Assembly (NCBI RefSeq): GCF_008831285.2
Contig: NC_045138.2
Location: forward strand, 6,355,205-6,419,204
DNA: 64,000 nucleotides
Reading direction: 5' to 3'
Origin: Nymphaea colorata
Taxonomy: Eukaryota > Streptophyta > Magnoliopsida > Nymphaeales > Nymphaeaceae
A program made the translations under genes and the position numbers. Under the pieces are notes generated by a model. The model worked only from the letters and a program-made list of their open reading frames with translations, had not been told where the DNA came from and searched no databases. Positions 35,538-49,940 of the stretch are shown piece by piece. Position 1 is the first letter of the stretch. Each line of letters begins with the position of its first letter.

Positions 35538-36084
35538 ATGGAATGGACCACCACTAGAATGATCTGCCTAAACAAAAACAATTGGACTATATAGAAATCA
35601 AAAATAGAGAATTTTCTCTATTCTAAAGATGTGTATGCACCCATTGAGAACAAGAGGCCAACAAATAAGGCAGATAATAAATAAAAATATTAGATAAGAA
35701 AACCATCCATTGGCACCATTAGACAATGGTTAGACGATAGTGTCCTTCAATTGGTATCGGAAAAGACGAATGCAAAGTTATTGCGGCAGAAGTTGCATGA
35801 TCTTTACGAATAAGAAAACAATTGGAAACAAGGCTTTCTTGTTGAAGCAATTGGTAAATCTCAAACTTAGAGAGGGGAGTCCTGTGTCACAGTATTTGAA
35901 AAAAGTGCAGATCATAATTAATCAGTTGTTAGCCATGAAAATGATGTTAGATAATGAGTTACAGACACTTTTATGGCTAAGTTCTCTTCCAAATAGTTGG
36001 GAGACCCTAATTGTTTCTTTGAGCAACTCTACTCCAGATAGTGTGCTAACAATGAAGCATGTAACCAACAACATTTTAAATTAA
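35538..36084 (+). pseudogene. copia gag relic, unit 2
   Basis: Counterpart of 20103-20651. The second half is open from 35740 to 36084 because the internal TAG of unit 1 is CAG here (QIIINQLLAM). The earlier stops and frameshift are shared with unit 1. Confidence 0.88.
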
Positions 36085-36689
36085 AAGACTAGGAGAAATA
36101 CTCTTGGTACTTGGTGAGAACCTAGACCCGAATAGCGATTTCTACGCCCAAGAATAGATCCCAAGTCCAGGATCAACTTGCGGGAGCCTAAAGTCCAAAC
36201 TTAAGCAAATTATATTTACAAAGCTTTTCCCGCCGGACAGCAACCGCGGCTTAACAGTACCCTGGGTATAAGATACAAGTATGTTTTCCCTGACCCAAGT
36301 CTTCAATCCTATTACAAAACTGAGGGGACTAAGGCTTGTACAAACACGAGCGATACAGATTTAACTCTCACAACTCACTCATCATTCATTCACAAACCAT
36401 TCATACAATCCCAAAGAATGGCCAAACCATGTCCTTTCCCTTTGGTGGTCTAGCTACTCGCAGTTGTGTCTTTGGCAAGGAGCCTTGGAGGGACTACCGA
36501 CAGTAGCAAATGGCTAGAGCCTGGCTCAGAAAGCAAATGCACCCAATAACCCCGTTCTATAGGATGTTTAGAAGTTACCTAGCCGATGAGAGATCGACTT
36601 AAACAGCAATAGGATCCGAGAGAAAACCAGTGGCTCAGCCACTCTCGGATATAACAGCAAGGAGGTGGAGTGGAGGCCAAAGCTGTTTG

Positions 36690-37088
36690 TTGTGTTGGTG
36701 TTGAAACTCGTTGTTTGAGCATGTATTTAAGGCTGTTCTGATCTGTCTTCACGATGAATCTTCAGCCTATGAGGTAAGGCCTCCATTTCTCAACTGACAA
36801 CACTATGGCAAGAAGTTCTTCCTCATATGTCGATAACGGTTTGGCTCGATTGGTGAGAGCCTTTGACATATATGCTATAAGGTGATTTTCTTGGCTGAGG
36901 ACAACTCCTATGCCAATGTCACAAGCATCTGTTTCAATAGTGAAAGGCTTGCTAAAATCGGGCAAGGTGAGAACAGGTGCTGTCATGAGTGCTGATTTCA
37001 ATTTCTCAAATGCTTCTCTTGCTTTGTCTGACCAAGCGAATGATCCTTTCTTAGTCATTTGGGTTAATGGGGCAGCTATGAGCCCCAT
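36690..37088 (-). pseudogene. gypsy RNase H fragment, copy a, unit 2
   Basis: Same as 21255-21653, cut at STPTQQ. Preceded at 36100-36689 by the same non-coding segment as in unit 1. Confidence 0.9.
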
Positions 37089-37104
37089 TAACCCAAATGA
37101 CTAA
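37051..37104. repeat. Perfect palindrome joining gypsy copies a and b, unit 2
   Basis: 23-nt arms (37051-37073 and 37082-37104) with the loop AGCTATGA. Confidence 0.97.
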
Positions 37105-37114
37105 TGGAGCCTTT

Positions 37115-38095
37115 GTTGTGTTGGTGTTGAAACTCGTTGTTTGAGCATGTATTTAAGGCTGTTCTGATCTGTCTTCATGATGAATCTTCAGCCTATGAGG
37201 TAAGGCCTCCATTTCTCAACTGACAACACTATGGCAAGAAGTTCTTTCTCATATGTCGATAACGGTTTGGCTCAATTGGTGAGAGACTTTGACATATAGG
37301 GTGATTTTCTTGGTTGAGGACAACTCCTATGCCAATGTCACAAGCATCTGTTTCAATAGTGAAAGGCTTGCTAAAATCTGGCAAGGTGAGAACAGGTGCT
37401 GTCATGAGTGCCGATTTCAATTTTTCAAATGCTTCTCTTGCTTTGTCTGACCAAGCGAATGCTTATTTCTTAGTCATTCGGGTTAGTGGGGCAGCTATGA
37501 GCCCGTAGCCTTCAATGAATCTTCTATAATAGCCGGTTAACCCAAGAAATCCACGGAGGCTTTTCAAGTCTTTAGGCAAAGGCCAGTTGTTCATTGCCTC
37601 TAATTTTTCAGGGTCTGCTTTTACCCCTTCTTTGGATACTATGTGCCCAAGATATCCGATTGAGGGTTGGCCAAAGCTGCATTTTGACCCCTTAGCATAA
37701 AGACGATGTTCCCTCAAAATTTGTAAGGCCATGGTCAAGTGGGCAGCATGTTGCTCTACTGACTGGCTATATACGAGAATGCGATCAAAGAATACCAAGA
37801 TGAAGTTTCTAAGATACCTCCTAAACACATCATTCATGCACCTCTGGAATGTGGCGGGTGCATTGGTTAAGCCAAAATGCATCACCAAGAACTCATAGTG
37901 TCCATCATGAGTTCTAAAAGTTGTTTTTGGAATGTCTTCATCGTGCATTCTAATCTGGTGGTAGAGGAACCGGTTAACACATCTAGAAGTTCGTCGATTA
38001 CCGGTATTGGATGCCGGTCCTTCACGGTTGCCCCATCTGGTGTTACACCAAGAGAAGAAGCCAAGGGCTATGCGATTTGCATTGGGAGGTTGTGA
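37115..38095 (-). pseudogene. Ty3/gypsy reverse transcriptase plus RNase H, copy b, unit 2
   Basis: Same as unit 1, including the FFDR catalytic box and the deletion of the SKLDL-type motif. Additional differences: LVMHFGLTNAP, where P became H, and a stop after the MTKK block (TAA near 37463) in place of GAA. Confidence 0.92.
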
Positions 38096-39447
38096 ACGTA
38101 TGGCTTAGGTAATGATGGAGTAGGGAGGTATTAAAATGGTCTAATGATGAAGGGGAGAGGTGGCAAGCTTGGAGTTAATCTCTTGAGCTCATGGGTTGGC
38201 TTTAGGGACGGTTACAAGAAGAAAGGGAGGCCAACGGGTAGAGGAGGTGAAGGATGCGAGTGAAGGGGGTGAACCATTGTGGCTGGAGTGTAATGATGAG
38301 GAGGACACCTGGCTAGGGATGAAATTAACTTACCTTTATGCGTGGCCAAGTGTGGAGCTCTTTAAAATGAGAAGCGTTATATAACGCTTGAACTAATGAA
38401 GGGAAGCCGAAGGGAAAGAAGAGGAGTGAGCGCCCACAGGTTTGGACTCTTTAACGCTATTCCCTTGAGTTTACCAAACTGCCCTTTTCAAATAAGCCAG
38501 TAATCAATTAGTCAATTAATGACCATGGGCAAACTTGGAATTGGCGGAAAAGATTGGACGCCGATTGGGTTTCGCCGGAGTTAGTGCAGCGTTGAGTATT
38601 TTCGGTGGCAGAAAAGTACGATGCAGGATTGATTGCTGCTGTCGTGGACGAGTTTTCAAGGGGATTAACCAGTCAATTTCGCTGAAATCCTATTGGTCGT
38701 CTACCAATGGAATTCCGACGAGCTCTCTCGGTTTCTCACCTTGAAAATCAGTCCTCTAAGAGCTAGCGTCGATCATCCTTTCCGGCGCTCTTTGTCTCTG
38801 TTTTTAGCAGAGATCAAGGGGCCCACTAGGGACGATTTCAACTAGTCCTCTGCTCCGCTCAAGTAGGGAAGGAGCCGGGAGATTAACGACACCTACCTCT
38901 TCTCTTGCAGCCGGAGTCTTGTGCTTGGGTACTAGGCGACTAGAGCCACGAGTCGCTCTCCTCCAAGCCTTCCCGATTATCTTCTCCAGCCTCTAACTCC
39001 TTTCGGGAATGAAGAAGTTGCACAGCGAGAAGATGGCGATTCAGTTGGGGAATTTGTGCGTAGGAAGAAGGTGCTCCAAGAGGATTTCCGATGGCCTCAA
39101 GGAACGTCCTCAAACCTGTTTTACTTCAACCAGAGCCATGGGTTGGAGCCTTTGGATTCCAATCACCGGCGGTAAGACGATGAAGGAAAGAGAGAGGCGA
39201 GAGCCAATGCACACGAAAAAACTCAACTTCTAATTCTTAATTGCATAATGAAAAAAGACTTACAAAAGAGTTTAAGTACTTGAAATAAAACTGGTTCTTA
39301 ACATGTGAACCGAGACACTTGCTGAAATGAAATGACTCAACTATAAAGCAAAAGCATAAAAGGAGACCGAGACGAGACGTCTCCAATGTTTAGTGAGTTT
39401 GGCCTCTCCCTCACGGGTTCAGCCATATAACTTGCCTAAGTTCGGCC
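38096..39447. other. Non-coding segment between gypsy chromodomain end and RT start, unit 2
   Basis: Counterpart of 22661-24012; nothing further recognised. Confidence 0.4.
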
Positions 39448-41680
<2,233 letters not shown>

Positions 41681-41962
41681 AGTTGAGAGATAGAGATGAA
41701 TAAGGAATAATAAAAGAAATAGAAAAGGTGGCCAATAAAGAGAGAAAAGATCTTAGGGTCGTCATTTGCACCATGCATAACATGAGTCTCTTTGAAACCA
41801 TTGCTCATTGTCTCCTTAAGCAAGGTTTGAGAAGAGCGAGAAGGTGAGAAAGGTAAAAATGAAATATGAAGGAAAAAGAACAAGAAAAATATATATGAAA
41901 AAGAAAAATGGAGGAAAGAAAACAGAAAGTAGAGGACGTTCCGTTCTCTCTCAACTGTGGCA
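41681..41962. mobile_element. Fold-back element E, right arm only, unit 2
   Basis: Matches 26585-26866. The left arm is missing; gypsy RNase H is joined directly to the central microsatellite. Confidence 0.75.
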
Positions 41963-43525
41963 AGCAAAGGGTGTTCTTATCACAAATGCACATCAAAAGA
42001 AACAAAACTACAAAATTATTCAATATGACATCCAAGCTTTCAAAGAACGGTGGATATGGTTATAGCTTGCCCACTACATGATAAATTATTAGAATAGATT
42101 ATCAAAATGCTTTTTGTAGTCCAACGTTAATTATTGATATAATTTTCGGAGTGATTTGAGTTTAGATGCATTTTTCTTTATCAATCAATGCAATGAGGTG
42201 AGGCGAATCATTAAGCCTGTCATGAGGTGAGCGTAAGCATCTAGGAATTGAAGCATAAACATCAGGATCGACATGTTAAAATATATAATATGCACAAAAT
42301 TAATGAAAAAATTGAAAGAGAAAAACTAAAATAACAAATATATAAGTAAAAAACTATAAAAAAAACGAATTTGAATCGTGTTAATCATCTTTCATGCATG
42401 CTCACGTAACAATTCTTGTAAAATCCATCTGTCTTAACAATATCTTCCATGTGGAAATTAAAAAATCTCATCTTAACATAATTCACTTGCGTAATAAAAA
42501 TAAAATAAACAAAATCGATCCTTAAACTTGAAAAATTAACTGCACATGTATTTCGGTAATAATCAAGAAAACATCATTTCACAACTCAAATATAATAGTC
42601 ACATTGACACATTGATGACAAACCAAAAACAAGGAACTAATATGAGATGCGAAGCGTGAGAACATGCATGTTTCTTTTAGAGAAAATATAATTTAACAAT
42701 TTTAATTAGTATTACATGATTATTTCTGTAAAGAATCTAAGCCATTTGACTCATTCAAAAAATAAGCCCACCCTTACAACATCATTACAGTAGAAACTCA
42801 AAAGTAAATTTTTATGGAAACAACAATAAAATCACCGACCAATTAATCAGTTCCATTTTAGTGGACAGGTTTTGAAACAAACATAATTAAGCCTAGAGTC
42901 GCACTTGAAACAGACACTTACTATGGCGTCAGAATGTGACCCATATGATTTGTTTGACTATGCTACTTATAATGGTATTCACAAATTCACATAATTCTAC
43001 TGGATAATTTGAAGATTCTAAAATCTGAGTCTATTTTTGTAATATAGGAAAAATAACTAAAGTTACAGAAATTTTATGAAGAAGTACATGTTTTAAAGGG
43101 TCGACTCCAAGTGGACTCAATGACCTTTAACACCAGCCATCTCTCTTTCTCTCTCTCTCTCTCTTTGCCACCATCGACAGATCTACTGAGGGCACCAAAA
43201 GGATGGTGCCGTCAGCTGACTAAAGGCATCACCTCTCCACAAAGGGTGGCTGGGAGAAGACATAACCTACCTTCTCAGTGGAGAGTGAGCTGCGTGCACC
43301 ACCTTGTGCAAGCAGCAAATGTGCACCCAAAGGTGGATTAAAGTAGTTTGGTAATTTTTAAAAAACCATAATTTTTTCTCCTTTCTACCGACCAAGACAT
43401 TTTGGTCATTATGCACGCTGGTGCACAAGGGTATATATGACCACTTTTGTTTCCAAGACGTAGAATGTTGAATATTCCAAACGCCACCTAAATTAAAACA
43501 AATAGGCTGTGCTTCAATACTTAAC

Positions 43526-43595
<70 letters not shown>
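43526..43595. repeat. (TA)n microsatellite, unit 3
   Basis: 70 bp, interrupted by C at 43551, like unit 2. Confidence 0.97.
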
Positions 43596-43597
<2 letters not shown>

Positions 43598-44193
43598 ACT
43601 AGTGAGGCATAAAAAAGACATAGTACCAAAAAGGGCAAAGCTGATTGCAAACGCAAACCTCTGCATTGTGCATAGGACCATGTGCATGACATGTACCCTC
43701 AATAGTGGGCCAAGGAACATTGTGCATAGGACTATGTGCATGACACGTACCCTCAAGAGTGGTCCAGAAAGACACATGTCATGCACCGTATAATCACCTC
43801 TCCACAAAGGGTGGATGGGAGAAGATGTAACCTACCATCCTATGGGAGAAGATGCACCGTATAATCCTGTTAAATGTCATTTTAGGGGAGAGATGGTGAC
43901 AAACACATTAGTATTAGATTAAAATTGAGGTTCTCATGTTGAAGTGGTTGTTAATTATTAAATGAGAATGGATTTCATAGAATTCATTTTTGAGGTGGAG
44001 ATTCTTAAAGAATGCAATGCAAGGTGATAAATTGCTCTTTCCTATGTTGTGATTTAGAACAATTGTTATTCTCATGACAAGTTTAAGTGGACCTATCAAA
44101 TCATGCTAGTATATTTATTAATGGTTACTAGTTGGAGTTGGGCCTATGGTTTAAGAAATGGGCATAGTTTTGTTTTTGTTTCATGCATACTTG

Positions 44194-44584
44194 TTCCACC
44201 CTGCCGATTGTATAATTCTTTATGTTTTGATTCTTCAACTTTCATAGAACTGTGATCAAGCTCAGGACTCTTTTCTCAAAGGTAAATTATTCAAGTTGGT
44301 CACGCTTCCATCTAGATCTCCAGTAGGAAACTGTCGCACTTGAGGAGATGTGTCGATTTTGTTATTGCCAAATCTTGCAGTCTCCGTTTCCTCATTTAGT
44401 GGCAATAAGAAAATCGACACATCTCCTCAAGTGCAATGGTTTTCTACTGGAGATCTAGATGAAAGCGTGACCAACTTGAATAATTTACCTTTGAGAAAGA
44501 GTCCTGAGCTTGATCACAGTTCTATGAAAGTTAAGAATCAAAACATAAAGAATCACCATTCCAGATACAATTGGCAGGGTGGAA
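44194..44584. repeat. Long inverted repeat derived from a gene fragment, unit 3
   Basis: Arms 44194-44369 and 44401-44584. One left-arm base differs from units 1 and 2 (CTTCCATCT for CTTCGATCT) and brings the arm closer to its partner. Confidence 0.88.
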
Positions 44585-45798
44585 CTTTATGACAGGAATG
44601 CAACAGGTCGAGAGGAGATGTACACTAAGATCGTGCATACTAATGAATGTGAAACAGGTCAAGACTCACATGGTAGCAACAGCAACAGGCACTTCCAATC
44701 CATTGTTGGCAGAAATATACCACCAACAGCAACTGATGATGAGAATTTGCTCTACTTTTCCGTAATTTTCTTCCAAAATTTGACCGCACTCAGGCTGTTA
44801 ATCAAATTGGATCAAGTCTAGAGTGTGCTGCTCCAGCAGATGAGTTTGTGAACAGATAAAAAAAGCTGTTTTGAGCAATGATCATTCTCAGAACTTTTGT
44901 GCATGGCAGAATCATCAATGTTCAAAGGTCTATATGCAAACATGAGTCACTGTGGGTCACATGGAGAGCACGTTCGAAACGCTTCTGACCAGTTGCTGCA
45001 TGAAAAGCGAAAAACAAACTTGGATAAGGTAAAAGTTAATAACCTATTTTTTATTGCAATATCAAGCAGTCATGGTATTATGTGAACTGGAAGTCTTCAT
45101 ACAAATTTGTCGATCTGCTCTTAGAACCTCTGAATAACTAATTCCATAGAATGACAATGAAATATTTCAAAAGCTATAGTGCCCTTCAAAAAGAAAAAAA
45201 TTATTCAAAACAATGGGAGAATGTTTTGCAGACAGAAAAGAGATAATTGATTTGGCAATTATGAAAACGCAGCTGCGAATATGCAACAACTTTTAACAAT
45301 TTTCTGATTTTAAAAACTCATATTCACTTGTTGGATTTTATGGTCACTTTCTTTACACGCACCTAAAGGTCCTCTTTCCTGCTTCCATTTACATTAATAC
45401 CTTTAGATTCCTCGCTCATCACACTCAGCAGCCTTTATATTTTTTCCTTCAGTCTAGCTGCCACTAATTCCTACTAGTGCAAGATAATCTCTGAAAAGTG
45501 ATTAGAATAAAGCATAGGGTGCCACCATCCTGCCTCATGTGTCGGAGAAGAAATACGAACACTAACAGATGAACAACTGAAATCCTTGCAAGTTTTAGGA
45601 GCAGGGCCTTCACTTGAAATAGACAATTTCCCTAAGGTAAATGGTGAGAGCAAGACTTCATCAGTGGAAGACACATCCTCCATCATAATCTTTGCACAGG
45701 AGGCAGATAGAATCAGTTCTGTAAACAAAGCAACAGACCCAGATGGGCTTCTTGGCAAGTTTGGGGACTGCAAGCAATGTCATCTCTTCTCTTTCCTG
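44401..45798 (+). pseudogene. Gene-derived fragment with exon pieces and an intron, unit 3
   Basis: As in units 1 and 2. A C-to-T change gives a TAG in the KLDQV frame near 44819, shortening that frame further. Confidence 0.55.
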
Positions 45799-45822
45799 TA
45801 GAACTTTGTGGCATGAAACCAT

Positions 45823-47735
45823 GGTTCACTTGGGAAGTTTCATTCAGAGAACACGTATTTTTTTCTTCGATGAAGTTGCAATAAGCCTTGATTTCGATAT
45901 GCTTTCTGAGATGGTTGGTCGTTCAGGAAAATCTACTATTAATTAGAACAAAGTGTTTTGAACTTGGTGTTGACTTTTCTTTTATGGAAATTATTATGAT
46001 GTCCTATCCCTGGGGATTGGGACTAGAAGGCAGCTAGTTCTATTTGGAACTCATGGGGCACTGATGTACAAGTTGAAGCACAATAGGGCCTGCAGTAAAA
46101 TCAGGTCTGGTACCCTGGGTAGATGATGCTTTCAGCTATCTTGTTGGGTGGCAGGATAAAAACCTCCTCCAATTCTTTGAACAAATCACAGTGACATTTT
46201 ATTATGCCAGAGGCAGTTGCTCTTTTCAGTTTCCTTAAACATATCCTTAATAAGGTGATGCAAACTCCTCTGTTGACCATCACCGTGCCTTCTTAATTAA
46301 TAGGTTCACCACTCTGCGTAACATGCAAAACCGAAGGCCTTATGCATAAGACAAATCATGGAGCAAACTTTATGAAAGAAGGCTTCAGGCATCAGCTTCT
46401 TGTGCTGTAGAAAGAGAGACAATGATATATAAGTTGAAGCGTAGTGAGACTGTTCGCTAAAATCAGGTCTAGTACCCTAGAAAGATGATGCCTTCAACTA
46501 TCTTGTTTGGTGGCAGGATAAAATACTCCTCTTACTCATTGAACATATCACTGTGATGTCTTATTATGCCCGAGGCAGTTGCTCTCATACCATGTGCACC
46601 ACATCATTTTCAGCTTCCTGAAACACAAACTTAATAAGTGATGCAAACTCCTTTGTTGACCCTCCCCACACCTTCTTAATTAATAGGTTCACCACTCCAA
46701 GTAACATGCAAGACAAAAGGCCTTATGTACAAGACAAATCATGGAGCAAACTTTATGAAAGAATGTGTCAGGACTGCAGAACATTCTAAATGGGATGCTG
46801 ATGACCTTATAGATTTCTTTTATAGTAAAGCATGGTGTAATGTGCATGAATGTTATATGATTGGTGCCCCCTCCCAAGGTCAAGGAGGAAAAATGTGTGG
46901 AGTGGTTAGAGGGAAACCAGTGAAGGCTCAACTAGTTTGATAAAATTGGAGAAGTGGAAAGTGGGGTTTTATGATATATAATATTATATGTTATGTTCCA
47001 TGGCATAGTATATGTCATATAGTTGAATTATAGATAAATATATGTAATGTTTCTTTCAAATAAATTCATGTAAGTGATTCATATAAAATCATGTTGTAAG
47101 CATGATATATACTCAGATCTAATAGCATGAAAGTACTTAGGCAAAATCGCAAAATATGTATGAACATATATATATATATATATCATGCAAAAGGCATGAA
47201 CCATATGTCAAATAAAATAAAATTATTTAAGAAAACAAGTGCAAAAGTAACTTCATCATCTGGCACACATTCACAAGCCTAAGATTCATAGAACTTGAGA
47301 TCACCCTCAACAAGGTCAGTAGGATACTAGGATTTGTCCTCCAAGAATAGAATTTAAAGAAAAAAATATCTATATGCAGGAAAGGCATTGAAAATTAACA
47401 TTTTAGGAAACAATACATGTATAAGTAAGAAAGCTCATGCCTCAACGTTGGGATTAACAAAGATGGCACTTTTAGATTCTAATCTTATTATTGACATCGG
47501 ATGTTGCCTAATATTTAGCACAACCAACTGTACATTCCAAAGTTCGATTATTCATATCTATATTTTCCAAACTTATGCTTTTGCTTCGTTTGAGAGAATA
47601 ATGTTGGTGGGAAGACCTCATATCCACCGTTGTTTGAATGCTTGGATGTCATAATCTCATAAAATGGAAAATATAGTGATAGTTTTCTGTCTGCATTATT
47701 CCAACCTTTCATGCAACAAGAAAGTAAAACCACAT
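45823..47735 (+). repeat. Composite repeat X segment, unit 3
   Basis: Near-identical to the unit 1 and 2 segments, but lacks about 19 bp near 46587 (CTTTCCATTGGTTGATCCC-type sequence). Confidence 0.65.
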
Positions 47736-47774
47736 TGTTCTAAGGACAACATTGGGAATTTTTTATTCTTTTAC

Positions 47775-48197
47775 ACCAACTCTCCACCGTATATTGTTTC
47801 CTCATGAGATCCCAAATGTCCCTACCGTGACCTATTTTACAAGTTTGCCATGATGACGTAGTTTGTTAGGAGTTCCCCTAATAGTAGGGATAGTTTTCCC
47901 TATCCCCTTCAAAAGACTCCAAACTGAGTTTTGGCATATAAGGTCAAAATGCAGCATTTGATTAACTGAGAAATGAGAGTTGGAATGAGAAATGCTATAT
48001 TCTTCAATTAGAGCACAATTTTTAAGGAGACAAGTTAGCCATTTATGATTCCAAAACTTTGTCGAGCCTTCTTCAATCCTCCATTTAATGCTATTGGCAA
48101 TTCCTTTCGAGCTATTGGAGAGACCTTTAAAGAACCAGAGCCAAGAGGAGTTCTTGAATATCTCATGAGGCCAGAAAGTGTCATTTCAGACGTAATT
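47775..48197 (-). pseudogene. L1-type LINE relic, 3' part only, unit 3
   Basis: Only the C-terminal NSSWLW and WRIEEGSTKFWNHKW region and downstream DNA remain. The upstream RT region was removed by the unit 3 deletion. Confidence 0.85.
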
Positions 48198-48222
48198 CTC
48201 ATGACAGCACCTGTTCTCACCT
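48198..48222 (-). other. Templated inverted filler at the unit 3 deletion junction
   Basis: The 25 bp are an exact reverse complement of 48607-48631, about 400 bp downstream in the gypsy RNase H copy a. The outer bases overlap both flanks (CT on the left, ACCT on the right). LINE DNA ends on the left and gypsy non-coding DNA begins on the right. Confidence 0.9.
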
Positions 48223-48730
48223 AGCCAATGAGAGATCGGCTTAAACAGCAATAGGATCCGAGAGAAAATCAGTGGCTCAGCCACTCTCGGATATAACAGC
48301 AAGGAGGTGGAGTGGAGGCTAAAGCTGTTTGTTGTGTTGGTGTTGAAACTCGTTGTTTGAGCATGTATTTAAGGCTGTTCTGATCTGTCTTCACGATGAA
48401 TATTCAGCCTATGAGGTAAGGCCTCCATTTCTCAACTGACAACACTATGGCAAGAAGTTCTTCCTCATATGTCGATAACGGTTTGGCTCGATTTGTGAGA
48501 GCCTTTGAAATATATGCTATAGGGTGATTTTCTTGGCTGAGGAAAACTCCTATGCCAATGTCACAAGCATCTGTTTCAATAGTGAAAGGCTTGCTAAAAT
48601 CGGGCAAGGTGAGAACAGGTGCTGTCATGAGTGCTGATTTCAATTTCTCAAATGCTTCTCTTGCTTTGTCTGACCAAGCGAATGATCCTTTCTTAGTCAT
48701 TTGGGTTAATGGGGCAGCTATGAGCCCCAT
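48223..48730 (-). pseudogene. gypsy RNase H fragment, copy a, unit 3 (with short non-coding flank)
   Basis: 48223-48330 is the end of the non-coding segment seen at 21142-21254; 48330-48730 is RNase H copy a as in the other units, with a few extra substitutions (GVFLSQEN, AYISKAL). Confidence 0.9.
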
Positions 48731-48746
48731 TAACCCAAATGACTAA
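48693..48746. repeat. Perfect palindrome joining gypsy copies a and b, unit 3
   Basis: 23-nt arms (48693-48715 and 48724-48746), loop AGCTATGA. Confidence 0.97.
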
Positions 48747-48756
48747 TGGAGCCTTC

Positions 48757-49552
48757 GTTGTGTTGGTGTTGAAACTCGTTGTTTGAGCATGTATTTAAGG
48801 CTGTTCTGATCTGTCTTCATGATGAATCTTCAGCCTATGAGGTAAGGCCTCCATTTCTCAACTGACAACACTATGGCAAGAAGTTCTTTCTCATATGTCG
48901 ATAACGGTTTGGCTCGATTGGTGAGAGACTTTGACATATAGGGTGATTTTCTTGGTTGAGGACAACTCATATGCCAATGTCACAAGCATCTGTTTCAATA
49001 GTGAAAGGCTTGCTAAAATCGGGCAAGGTGAGAACAGGTGCTGTCATGAGTGCCGATTTCAATTTTTCAAATGCTTCTCTTGCTTTGTCTGACCAAGCAA
49101 ATGCTTCTTTCTTAGTCATTTGGGTTAGTGGGGCAGCTATGAGCCCGTAGCCTTCAATGAATCTTCTATAATAGCCGGTTAACCAAAGAAATCCACGGAG
49201 GCTTTTCAAGTCTTTAGGCAATGTTCATTGCCTCTAATTTTTCAGGGTCTGCTTTTACCCCTTCTTTGGATACTATGTGCCCAAGATATCCGATTGAGGG
49301 TTGGCCAAAGCTGCATTTTGACCTCTTAGCATAAAGACGATGTTCCCTCAAAATTTGTAAGGCCATGGTCAAGTGGGCAGCATGTTGCTCTACTGACTGG
49401 CTATATACGAGAATGCGATCAAAGAATACCAAGATGAAGTTTCTAAGATACCTCCTAAAAACATCATTCATGCACCTCTGGAATGTGGCGGGTGCATTGG
49501 TTAAGCCAAAAGGCATCACCAAGAACTCATAGTGTCCATCATGAGTTCTAAA
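48757..49552 (-). pseudogene. Ty3/gypsy reverse transcriptase plus RNase H, copy b, unit 3 (truncated)
   Basis: Runs from RTHDGHYEFLVMPFGLTNAP through FFDRILVYSQS to RNase H. It has an 8-bp deletion near 49222 (after the PKDLKSLRGF block) that shifts the frame. It ends where R copy 3 is joined, so the earlier RT motifs are missing. Confidence 0.92.
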
Positions 49553-49553
49553 C

Positions 49554-49615
49554 TGTGGTTGCAAACTATCAAAAAAAAAATTGAAAGTAAAATGTGGTTG
49601 CAAACTATCAAAAAT
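49554..49615. repeat. 39-bp-period duplication at the array/R junction
   Basis: TGTGGTTGCAAACTATCAAA occurs at 49554 and again at 49593. The second occurrence sits in the R context seen at 8498, so the first is extra sequence at the join. Confidence 0.9.
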
Positions 49616-49895
49616 AATTTCAATATTGAGTTATTACTTGAGTTTTGGTCTTAGTGAAGTCAATAAATGAAAATTAAAATTTAGATCTTAAGAAAGAGAT
49701 ATTTGAAACAATGAAAAAAAGGAAAAAAAGGAAAACATTTTAAGTCAAGAGGAATAACAAGAAAGAAAGAGATTTTGAAAAGAAAAAAAGAAAAATTTTA
49801 AAGAGAGAGAGAAGAGGATGTACATGTGTGTGTGTGTAAAGTTGTATATATATGCGTATATGAAAGTTTATAAAAGGAAGATCTTAAATTTAAGA

Positions 49896-49898
<3 letters not shown>

Positions 49899-49938
<40 letters not shown>
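49899..49938. repeat. (TA)n microsatellite
   Basis: TA run inside R copy 3. Confidence 0.95.

Positions 49939-49940
<2 letters not shown>

Larger units (their letters stand above)
42366..49552. repeat. Giant tandem unit 3 (truncated and internally deleted)
   Basis: Starts at the same CGAATTTGAATCG as units 1 and 2 and follows them to 48197. About 3.94 kb (unit 1 positions about 17204-21141: most of the LINE, the copia LTR, primer-binding site and gag) are missing, replaced by a 25-bp filler. Gypsy DNA then runs from 48223 to 49552, where repeat R copy 3 takes over inside the RT gene. Confidence 0.95.
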
